From Fagopyrum homotropicum (taxonomy: Eukaryota > Streptophyta > Magnoliopsida > Caryophyllales > Polygonaceae), in NCBI GenBank assembly GCA_033239125.1, contig BSWB01000005.1, positions 20,513,447 to 20,577,446 on the forward strand: DNA of 64,000 bases, in the 5' to 3' direction. The notes beneath the pieces are model-generated. The model was not told the DNA's origin. It did not search any database and saw nothing but the letters and a program-made list of their open reading frames with translations. The translations under genes and the position numbers were made by a program. Shown one piece after another: positions 53,758 through 64,000 of this stretch; within the stretch, counting starts at the first letter, position 1; each line of letters starts with the position of its first letter.

Positions 53758-56223
53758 CACAACTTATTAGAGCTAAAGAAGCAACTCAAGGAGATGGATG
53801 AGAAGGGCTTCAAACGCCCTAGCGTATCCCCGTGGGGTGAACCTGTCCTCTTCGTGCGCAAGAAGGGCAAATCGTTGCGGTTGTGTATCGACTACGGAGA
53901 GTTGAACAAGGTGACTATCAAGAACAAGTATCCTAAGTGTGAGTTCTGGATCAAGGTTGATCCGGAAAACATTTGAGGACTGTTTTGCGAGTTTTGCATG
54001 ATAGAGAACTGTATGTCAAGTTCTCTAAGTGTGAGTTCTGGATCAAGGTTGATCCGACAAACATTGAGTCTGTACCAGCGTGGACGACACTGACAAACGT
54101 CAAGGAAGTACGTAGCTTCCTTGGCTTAGCCGGATATTACCGTCGGTTTGTGGAGGGATTCTCTATGATTGTCCGTCCATTCACCGGTATGTTGAGGAAG
54201 ACTACCCGGTTTGTATGGTCCGAGACGTGTACTTATAGTTTTGAGAAGCTGAAAAGACGTTTGAGTTTCGATCTCATTTTAGCACAGCTGGAGGGCACAA
54301 AGGACTTTGTAGTCTATACTGATGCATCCAAGCTAGGTTGGGATGTGTTTTGATGCAGCGAGGTAGAGTGATCGCCTATGTTTCTCGATAGTTTAAGACG
54401 TATGAGGACAGCTACCCGACACATGACTTGGAGTTGGCCGCGGTGGTTCATGCGTTGAAGATTTGGAGACATTATTTGTATGGCGCTACATGTTAGATCT
54501 TCACAGACCATAAGAGTCTGAAGTATATTTTCACACAGCGGGAATTGAATAACCGCCAATGTAGATGGCTTGAGCTGATCAAGGACTTTGACCTTGAGAT
54601 TTTGTACCATGTGGGAAAGGAGAATGTTGTCGCTGATGCCCTTATTAGGAATACGCCTCGAGAGAAGGTGATTGCACGACTGACAGTTCAGCCTCAGTTG
54701 TACAGAGATCTAGCGTGGCTAGAGTTGGACATCTAGTTTCTTGATGAGAATGGACATTTTTTTGCTTTAGAGGTTCTACTTGATCTGTTGGGGGAGATCC
54801 AACAAAATCAAGCTGACGAGGATCCGAGATAGGATGTCTCGTGGCGAGGCCCCATAGTTCTCCATATGAGCAGATGGAGTGATGAGACGCCGCGAGCGCC
54901 TCTATGTACCCGTTCATACGAAGTTGAGATAGAGGATTTTACAAGAGGCTCACTCCACACCTTACTCAGTGCACCAGGTGCGAGTAAGATGTATCAAGAT
55001 GTGAGATGTTCATGTTGGTGGGTACATTTGAAACCCGATGTGACCAGATTTGTGGCACAGTGTGCGACCTTTCAACAGGTCAAGATAGAGCATTGTAGAC
55101 TTGAAAGAGAGCTCCATCCACTGCTAGTGCCACAGTGGACGTGGGAGGATATCTTCATGGACTTTGTGACGGGATTGAGGCCGAGCAGGAGCTTTGATGC
55201 CATCTAAGTTGTTGTTGATAGGCTGACAAAGACTACACGTTTTATCCCTATTTGGGAAATATGGCCAGTGAGCTTGTTGACTGAGGAGTTCACTAGGCAG
55301 ATAGTGAGGCTCCATGGTGTACCGAGGACGATCATCACAAATCGAGATGGGCAATTTACCTCGACATTTTGGTAGTAGATTCAAACTACCTTGGGGACTA
55401 GTTTGATGACTGCATTTCATCCTCAGACAGATGGTCAATCAGAGAGGATTATTCAGACTTTTGAGAATATGTAGAGAGCTTACATTCTAAATTGGGGGCA
55501 GGTGTGGTCAAATCACCTCCCATAGGTTGAGTTTTCGTACAGTAATAGTTGGCATGCATCGATTGGGATGACTCTATATGAGGCATTGTATGGGCAGAGG
55601 TGTCGTACACCGATATGTTGAGATGAGCCTAGTAATGTTAGTGGTATAGTACCTAAGTAGATTCATGATGATATTGCCCGAGTTGCACTGATCAGAGAGC
55701 GGATGCTAGCTGCATAGAGTCGCTAGAAGTCATATACAAACAAGAGGCGTCGACTTCTAGAGTTCAGGGTTGGAGCTCATGTTTGGATGAGAGTATCACC
55801 GAGGCGTGGTGTTAGATGTTTTGGCATTAAGGGGAAGTTGAGCACCCGATATGTCGGACCTTTTGATATTCAGGATTGAGTTGGGAGAACAACATACAAA
55901 CTTGCTTTCCCCCGAGGTTAGAGAGTGTTCACCTTGTGTTTCACATGTATCGGCTGAGGGAGTACATACCAGATTCGAGACACATCATCGGCTATGATGA
56001 CTTAGTGGTTGAGCCGGACCACACATTTGTTGAGCATCCAATAGCAGCCATAGAGCGAGGTGTTAGACACCTACATTCGAAGAACATTCCTATGTTGAGG
56101 ATACAATGGTCGAGACGAGGATCAAATGAGAGCACATGGGAGATAGAGGATAGTATCCAAAGGAACTATCCAGAGTTTTATGCCGAGATGGATGCACCTG
56201 TAGGATCAACGAGTAGATCTTAG
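53758..56223 (+). pseudogene. pol: Element F pol remnant: RT ends, RNase H, integrase, chromodomain-like tail
   Basis: RT starts at LLELKKQLKEMDEKGFKRPSV. The region with the catalytic YxDD-type motif is missing: sequence jumps from IKNKYP to KCEFWIKVDP, a 41-bp segment present twice (53933-53973 and 54025-54065). RNase H follows (YTDASK at about 54310) with a frameshift and TAG near 54494. The integrase zinc and core regions (54866-55670) have many stops, mostly TAG; the second catalytic Asp is Asn (codon 55340-55342, ITNRDGQF). The C-terminal region at 55876-56223 (SKNIPMLRIQWSRRGSNESTWEIED) equals the chromodomain-like tail of T. Confidence 0.84.
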
Positions 56224-56653
56224 TGCTATCTTGGTGAGTTATGTGTTTATGTGTTTTAATATGTTTTCGTGCTAGCTGTGATATGTATCATCTTGATAGA
56301 TCTTGTTTTGCTAGCGCGAGTTGTGATTATAGCTGGAGATGGTTCTTCCTTCATGCTATCGAGATAGGGTTATAGTTTAGCTAGCGATGGTTATTCCTCC
56401 ATGCTATTGTGTTATGGATATAGTTTTCCTTCATGCCCTTGTGATGTGGTTATGAGTGGGCTAGAGATGGTTTTCCTCTATGTCGTTCGGTAGTATTTGT
56501 GATTATGTTGTTGGAGTAGATGATTCATCCATGCTTGTGTTTTGAGGTTATAGAGTTTATAGGTTGATACTTTATGAACGGAGATGTGATACCTCTGATA
56601 GAAAGAGTGTTTATACCTCGGCATATGGGTCCGAGAGGATTTGGGAATCGTTC

Positions 56654-56688
56654 AAGTTTCAAGATGAAACTTGTTGTTAGGGGGGATA
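56654..56688 (+). other. 3' polypurine tract with upstream hairpin (F)
   Basis: Arms CAAGTTTCA (56654-56662) and TGAAACTTG (56666-56674), loop AGA, then AGGGGGGAT at 56680-56688. Confidence 0.72.
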
Positions 56689-56692
56689 TGAT

Positions 56693-58112
<1,420 letters not shown>

Positions 58113-59710
58113 TGATAGCATCTATTATAGTCTATGTTTTGGGACCAGTTTAGACGTTTTATTTTTATAAATCTGCATGTATAAATGTACATTCTACATG
58201 TTATATTGTTGTTTTATCCACCTTTGCAGGAATCGAGGTCTACACCTAATTTCTTTGTAAATATATGTAGGTAAAATAGAACGTTTTGGACTAAAAAGGA
58301 GCTAAGGGAGATAAGGAGACATTGGAGCTACATTTAGGGATACTCGGGAAGGCTCAGGAAGCATTGAAATGGATTAGAGATTTGATTTTTGACCAGATTT
58401 GAGAGATTTCACATTCAGTTGAGATTCACCTCGGTCAGCTACAGTACCACCTAGACCGAGGTAATCTTGAGGAGCGCCCCGACCGAGGCAGACACCATGT
58501 CGCCGGCGAGATCATATTTTTGGCTGAAATCTTTTATTTTTGGAAGGAAAATATCTTATATTTTTGGGCTGGATTTCTGGTAGGAAGATAAGATATTCAG
58601 CTGATTTATTTGGATATATTTTATAGGAAATTGTCTTTTAAGATATTTTTATCTTTGGAAGATAATTATCCTATATAAAGGGTTGGATTTTCAACAATTC
58701 ACCCATCTTCGGATAATCTACGGATCACCTATTATCCTGCAGTTGGCAGATTATTACTCTCCGGAGTTGAAGGAAATTTGAAGGAAGAGTTCAAGGAAGG
58801 GAGGAATCCTTGTTGGAAGTTAGCTTCTGAAGGAGTTTGTAAGATATTCTTAGGCTACTTTTGGTTTGTCGTCTTTGTTGGTTTGTGACTCTTGAAACAC
58901 TGATTAGTCACTTGTTTGATTCAGTTATTGAAGCCTTTTTATTAAAGTCTTCTTGTTTGATTATTGATTCCTTCCTTATAAATTTGATTATTGTTATCAT
59001 GATGATTGTTGGCTGAGTTTCTTATGCGATTCTAGGGTGATTAGCTGAAAGTTGTGGGAAAGACGATGATAGAATGATCTTAATCCCAGTCGGATCCTGA
59101 AAGCTTGAGCCTTTTACTTAACTGATGAACACCTCGCTCAGTCGATGAACATCTCGGCCGGGGTGGAATTTGGCTGAACGAGGTGAACGTTTTCGTGATC
59201 CTTTTCTGAGTTAAGATCCACTTTGCCAAACCCTATCCTTGTTATTCCTTTTCTGGTTCAATGAAAGTTAAGGATAAGACTTACCTGGTGATTCCTTTGC
59301 TTGTTTACCCGGTAAAGGTTGATTCTATTCCCTTGGGTGGTGTGTTGGTTTGAGGTTATAGTTCTTTTCTATAGTTCCTTGAGACTTACCCGATAATAGG
59401 AATTACGGTTTAGGATAGTGAGTAGTGAGACTTACCCGGTGATCTATTCCCACCTTAGAAACACCTTCCCTTGTAAAAATCTTAGCTTTGTCCGCTTATC
59501 TTTAGAAATATTGAGTTAGAACCACAACTGGATACTTTAATCTTTAGAATCCGCATTTCCCTTATTTGACTTATATCATCTTTGATTGTTTTGATTGCTT
59601 TTGGTTAATTGCATTATTTGACAACCGATTCTGTGTTTGGTTTCACCTTAAGTCCCTGTGATCGACGCCTGGAATTTTTGCTTTTATTACAATTGACTCA
59701 TACACTGCAG
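58113..59710 (+). repeat. 5' LTR of element E (3' end deleted)
   Basis: TGATAGCATCTATT matches 7313 onward. TATA box TATATAAAG at 58672-58680. CACCTCG/CGAGGTG copies at 58428-58495 and 59125-59190. ACCCGGT-type loops at about 59274-59450. The LTR breaks off inside the conserved TACACTGCGGG site. Confidence 0.87.
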
Positions 59711-59729
59711 GATAATAGGGTTTGCCAGA

Positions 59730-60700
59730 ATAGACAAAGAACACCTCGGTCCAGGTGCAGACGAGGAACACTTCACTCGAGGTGCCAACCGAGGTGGAGC
59801 CACAGAAAGCGGAGGAGAAATCTGAAGTTTATGTTCCACCTTCTGCTTATAAACCACCACTTCCATTCCCCCAGTCAAGGGCCAAAGCACATCTAAACAA
59901 GCATTTTGGTAAGTTTCTTGACCTAATGAATAAACTACACATTAACATCCCTTTCCTTGATGTTATTCTAGGAATGCCCGCCTATGGGAAGTTCTTGAAA
60001 GAGATTCTATCAAGAAAGAGGAAACTGGAAGATTATGGAGAAGCAAGGATGACATCTAAATCCTCGGAGCTCATTCAAATCATGAAGGAGAAGATGCCAC
60101 CCAAATTAAGAGATCCCGGTTCATTTTGCATTCCCATTCAAGTTGGGGATGTAACTTATGAAGCTTTGTGTGATCTAGGAGCCAACATGAGGATCATTCT
60201 GTTGGAGCTATGTGAGAAGATCGGTCTTGGAGAGCCCAAGCCGGTGAAGATAAGGTTATATATGGCGGATCGCTCCATTACCCATCCCGTGGGCATTTTG
60301 GAGGATGTTCCCATCAAGCTAGGTAATTTCTATTTACCTATAGACTTTGTTGTACTTGACATACCCGCAGATCATCCCGTTCCTATCATTCTCGGGAGAC
60401 CATTTCTAGCAACTTCGGGTTGCAAGTGGATTGTAAGAACGCCAAGTTAAAATTCAACATTAGTGGAGACCAAGTGGAGTTTGCATTGCTTGCTGCAATG
60501 AAGGGATAACCGTTGGAAGATAACATTTTCAACATCTATGATGAAGAAGAATCGAGAGAATTGGTTAGCTCTATCCTTATTAAAGATCCTCTTGAAAAAG
60601 TTCTTAGTTTTAGTTTAATGGAGGAAGGTATAGATGCTTCTTGTGATGCAAATATACGGAGCTGAAAAGCACTGGAAGAAGATCCAGGAGCTAAGATTGG
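59730..60700 (+). pseudogene. pro: Element E protease (broken)
   Basis: From the linker (KPPLPFPQSRAKAHLNKHFGK) through the aspartic protease with DLGAN (normally DLGAS) near 60180 and VVLDIPADHPVPIILGRPFLATSGC, which A lacks. The frame breaks at about 60422 and ends at 60450. The remainder is recognisable, with stops, up to the CACCTCG cluster at 60758-60840. Confidence 0.84.
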
Positions 60701-60947
60701 GACACTAATTCAGAGGAAGAGAAGAAATTTAGGTTTCGGTCCTAGTTCCAGTACCTCGACCGAGGCACTTTCTGGACCAAACGAGGCGTTCATATCTGAA
60801 GAACACCTCGGTCACTCACCTCGGACGCTGACCGAGACATCAAGCGAGATGTTTACAACTGAGACTTCCGAAAGTCCAGTTCTTCGATCCAAGTCTGCTT
60901 CACTGGAAGGCTGAAGCACGGATCCTCCTCAGAAAGCACCCCCGGTT

Positions 60948-62545
60948 GTGGAGCTTAAACCACTTCCAAGTCACTTGAGGTATGCTTTCATTGGACTGGA
61001 TTCTACTTATCCCGTTATCGTAAGTGCTTCCCTTTTCGAAACTGAACTATCTAAACTGATGCATGTCTTGAGAAAATATCGAAAGGCTTTGGATTATACT
61101 ATTGATGATCTAATTGGCATTAAGCCTTCTTTCTGCATGCATAGAATACTAATGGAAGACGATCATAAGACTTCACGGGAACCTCAAAGACTGTTAAATC
61201 CGATCATGAAAGAGGTTGTGAAGAAAGAAATTCTTAAGTTGTTGGATGCAGGTATCATATTTCCCATATCGGATAGCAAATGGGTGAGCCCGATGCATGT
61301 AGTCCCGAAGAAAGGAGGGATGACCGTTGTAACGAATAAGAACAATGAGTTGATTCCAACTAGGACCGTCACAGGCTGGAGGGTGTGCATCGATTATAGG
61401 AAGTTGAATACGGCCACTTGGAAGGACCATTTTCCGCTTCCCTTCATCGATCAAATGCTCGAACGGTTAGCTCAACACTCCCATTTTTGCTATCAAGATG
61501 GTTATAGTGGCTTCTTTCAGATTCCTATCTACCCGGATGATCAAGAGAAGACCACTTTCACTGGTCCTTGGGGGACATTCGCTTATCGGAGGATGCCATT
61601 CGGATTGTGTAACGCGCTTGCGGCTTTTCAGCGTTGTATGATGGCTATCTTTTCCGAGTACATTGAGGAGATCATGGAGGTATTCATGGATGATTTTTCG
61701 GTATATGGTTCCTCTTTTGATGATTAACAGCTAACTTTTCTCTAGTACTTCAACGTTGTGAAGACACTAATCTTGTTCTAAATTGGGAGAAGTGTCACTT
61801 TATGGTTAGTGAAGGGATTGTTCTAGGACACCTCGTTTCTAACCGAGGTATTGAGGTCGATCGAGCTAAGATCGAGACTATTGAGAAACTTCCTCCTCCT
61901 TGTTCTGTTAAGGGTCTGCGGAGTTTTCTCGGGCATGCAGGTTTCTACAGGAGGTTCATCAAGGATTTCTCAATAATCTCTAAACCGCTCACTAATCTTT
62001 TGAATAAGGATGTTGTTTTTGAGTTTTCGCATGAATGCCTTGATGCTTTTTATAGGATAAAGGAAGCATTGATTACTGCTCCCATCATTCAACCTCCCGA
62101 TTGGACCTTGCCCTTTGAAGTCATGTGTGATACAAGTGATGTGGCCGTAGGAGCGGTGCTAGGACAAAAGAAGGATGGCCGGACCAACGCCATTTACTAT
62201 GCTAGCAAAACGCTAGATGCAGCTCAACAAAACTACGCCACCACTGAAAAAGAGCTCTTGGCGGTTGTATATGCTTTTGAGAAGTTCCGCTCTTACCTAG
62301 TGGGAGCGAAAGTGATTGTTTACACCGACCATGCAGCCATCCGCTATTTGCTTGCCAAGAAATATGCAAAGCCGCGCCTCATTCGTTGGATTCTCTTGCT
62401 TCAAGAGTTTGACCTATAGATCCGCGATAAGAAGGGATCCGAGAAATTAGTTGCGGATCACCTCAGCCGGCTACCTCTCTCCTTACTCGAGAACGATGAC
62501 CTACATATAGACGATTTGTTTCCTGACGAGCACTTGCATTTGCTG
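60948..62545 (+). pseudogene. pol: Element E RT and RNase H (frameshift)
   Basis: RT from LKPLPSHLRYAFIG to the catalytic FMDDFSVYG near 61690, intact. A frame change and stop at 61725-61727 break it; it resumes in another frame at 61802. RNase H shows CDTSDVAVG and TEKELLAVVYAF, with a TAG at 62417-62419. After VADHLSRLPL the sequence leaves the conserved path and joins post-integrase sequence. No integrase. Confidence 0.86.
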
Positions 62546-62635
62546 GAACGTTGGATAGATTTCTTTCTCTCACCCCATGATGAAGATGAAGTATGGGGTG
62601 AGGAATCCCTCCAGCTTGTTTGAGGATGATGATTG

Positions 62636-62683
62636 GTCCAGCTAGCGACCTTAAACCAAGCGCTTCTTGGGAGGCAACCCAAG
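62636..62683 (+). other. Conserved post-pol RNA-like element, copy in E
   Basis: GTC, eight bases, GAC at 62636-62649, AAGCGCTT, then stem CTTGGG/CCCAAG with loop AGGCAA at 62666-62683. Confidence 0.72.
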
Positions 62684-62951
62684 GTATTGCTTTCTTTTTC
62701 CTTTTCTAGTTTAGTTTTAGATAGTTTGCTTTGTTTTGTTTTGGCTTCTTCTAGATAGAAACCAGGTATTCCCTAAGGAAGGATCCCAGCTCAGGAACTA
62801 CACTCGAAGAACAAAAGTTCGAGAAATTGAGAAGATGAAGTTGACTGAGACACATCTCGGTTGCTGTCACAGCGCCTCGACCGAAATGTTCTTGGGTAAC
62901 TGAGGCGACTAGGTCTGACAATCCAGTCAGCCCCCTCGGTCCAGTCGGGAC

Positions 62952-62996
62952 CACCTCGAACGAGGTGACATCAGATTCAGCGAGAGGTATAAAAGG
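62952..62996 (+). promoter_or_regulatory. Probable internal promoter of the third ORF (E)
   Basis: Inverted repeat CACCTCGAACGAGGTG at 62952-62967 and TATAAAAGG at 62988-62996, again with exactly 20 nt between them. The middle of the repeat differs from A while the arms are intact. Confidence 0.6.
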
Positions 62997-63429
62997 CGAA
63001 GCAGATTTCTCTCTCCTCACTTTTCCCTCTCACCCACCGCGATGCATCTTCACCTTGTTTCTTCGTTTCTTCCTCGATTTCCACAATTTCTGCTCCAATT
63101 TTACCAAGGAAAGCAAAAGGATCGGATTGCAAGCAACAAACTGCAAGATAAATGCCTCGAATTTGCGTAATTTGGGTAATTTGTCCAAAAACCCTAACTT
63201 CCCTCTCTTTGCTGATTTAGGAGAAATTTGGTTTTGGTTGCCATCTATTATTGTTAAAAAGAGTATAAGTACCCCATAGGAAGCAATTAGTAGTGATTTT
63301 GGGGGAAAAGAACTGAAAATTAGAGAGTGGAATCGTGCAGCACTTCGCCTCGGTCTAGTCAAGTTGTGTCTCGGCCGAGGTGTTCTTCAGCTTGTCAGAC
63401 CAACCGAGGTATTCTTCTTGTCAGCAATC

Positions 63430-63537
63430 ATGAGTTCCCGATCTGATCGTCAGCTTGTTTTGAGAGATTTTCCTAGTGGTTCTTCCCCTTCTTCTACTTC
63501 TCGCCCTTATATACCGGTGATTTATGAGCGTCACCAG
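63430..63537 (+). pseudogene. Element E third ORF, first 36 codons, cut by element G
   Basis: MSSRSDRQLVLRDFPSG and YERHQ match the start of the A ORF. The frame is cut at TCACCAG by the TGTAACACCCC end of G. Confidence 0.82.
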
Positions 63538-64000
63538 TGTAACACCCCGAATTCTCAGAACTCGGGACATTACTGGTTAGGACCTCACAATGGGTCCCGA
63601 CCTCAGTTTGACAACAATTTTACTAGGATCTTGCAACAAGACACAAATAAGAAAAACCGAAATTTATAAAAGTTATTTGTAAGAGGATGAATGCAACAAG
63701 GTCTAACAGCCTATCGTACTTAAACAGCGGAAAAGACTAACAGTCTTAACAAAAGGCAAAGACAACAAAGCAACAACCCAAACCCCCACTGTAAAGAGTA
63801 CGGAGACCCGGCGGACCACTACTTCCGGATCACTCAGCTGCTGTTCTAACCTGCGGTAAATCTAAAAACACAACAAAACAACCATTAGCTAGTAATCTAA
63901 ACATTAGGAGAATAATAATAGCACACACACACATAAAATAATAAACACTCATCATGCTTTCAAACAATCCATTTATTATCTTCATTTAAGTCATTCACTC
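63538..64000 (-). repeat. Element G: LTR end of a chromovirus, minus strand, runs off window
   Basis: TGTAACACCCCGAA is the reverse complement of a chromovirus LTR end (compare GGGGTGTTACA at 11964). The minus strand here follows the T LTR: GTCCCGACC, TTGACAACAA, then the segment around GGAGACC and CTAACCTG corresponding to 11620-11670. It is the 3'-most part of an LTR from an element pointing left; the rest lies right of the window. Confidence 0.8.

Larger units (their letters stand above)
58113..63537 (+). mobile_element. Element E: Athila-type, same family as A, lacking gag and integrase
   Basis: 5' LTR, protease, RT, RNase H, post-pol element, internal promoter and the start of the third ORF, cut by G at 63538. 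The end of the LTR, primer site and gag are deleted (join at about 59710). Integrase is deleted (join at about 62545). A and E have nearly complementary losses: A keeps gag and integrase, E keeps RT and RNase H. Confidence 0.88.

Overview
The window is plant nuclear DNA made almost wholly of nested LTR retrotransposons. I see no host protein gene, rRNA or tRNA gene. The plant is a flowering plant, probably a eudicot; I cannot name the species. Reasons: Athila-type Ty3/gypsy elements with primer-binding sites for tRNA-Asp, Tekay-like chromoviruses primed by initiator tRNA-Met, a degraded Ty1/copia piece, TG...CA-type LTRs, and CAG-to-TAG decay expected of methylated plant heterochromatin.

Layout. 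(1) 1-9064: element A, Athila type, 5' end off the window; gag-protease, a deletion replacing RT/RNase H, integrase, a third ORF (ATHILA-domain protein), 3' LTR at 7313-9064. (2) 9065-9981: degraded 3' tail of a chromovirus (T0). (3) 9982 to about 49829: Tekay-like chromovirus T, split by two insertions. Inside its integrase C-terminus lies element B (16951-35232, minus strand, gag plus third ORF but no pol). Inside the 5' LTR of B lies element C (23498-34765, plus strand, full gag-pol, no third ORF). Inside the 3' LTR of T lies element D (36399 to about 49385, plus strand), the youngest and best preserved: gag-pol is one frame broken only by a few stops, and its 494-residue third ORF is open. 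(4) 49830-51054: inverted LTR fragment related to C. (5) 51055-53301: unassigned 500 bp, then a minus-strand Ty1/copia remnant. (6) 53302-58112: chromovirus F, internally deleted. (7) 58113-63537: element E, same family as A, lacking gag and integrase. (8) 63538-64000: inverted LTR end of another chromovirus (G) that cut the third ORF of E.

Four order-of-insertion statements follow from the nesting: T before B before C, and T before D; F before E before G. Target duplications support this (CAACT around C; AGACC around D; GCATC/ACATC around B).

The most interesting material is non-coding. The Athila-type elements share RNA-like hairpins whose loops are conserved while stems change on both sides: a hairpin next to each of two polypurine-like tracts, a hairpin just after pol, an LTR array of ACCCGGT loops, and a 380-440 nt 3' domain closed by a 9-10 bp long-range helix. 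In addition each family carries its own short inverted repeat built around CG-NN-CG (CACCTCG-CGAGGTG in A/E, AAATCG-CGATTT in D, CCACG-CGTGG in C) at matching places. In A, D and E one copy ends exactly 20 nt upstream of a TATA box placed before the third ORF, which points to an internal promoter with a family-specific recognition site. All alignments were done by eye.
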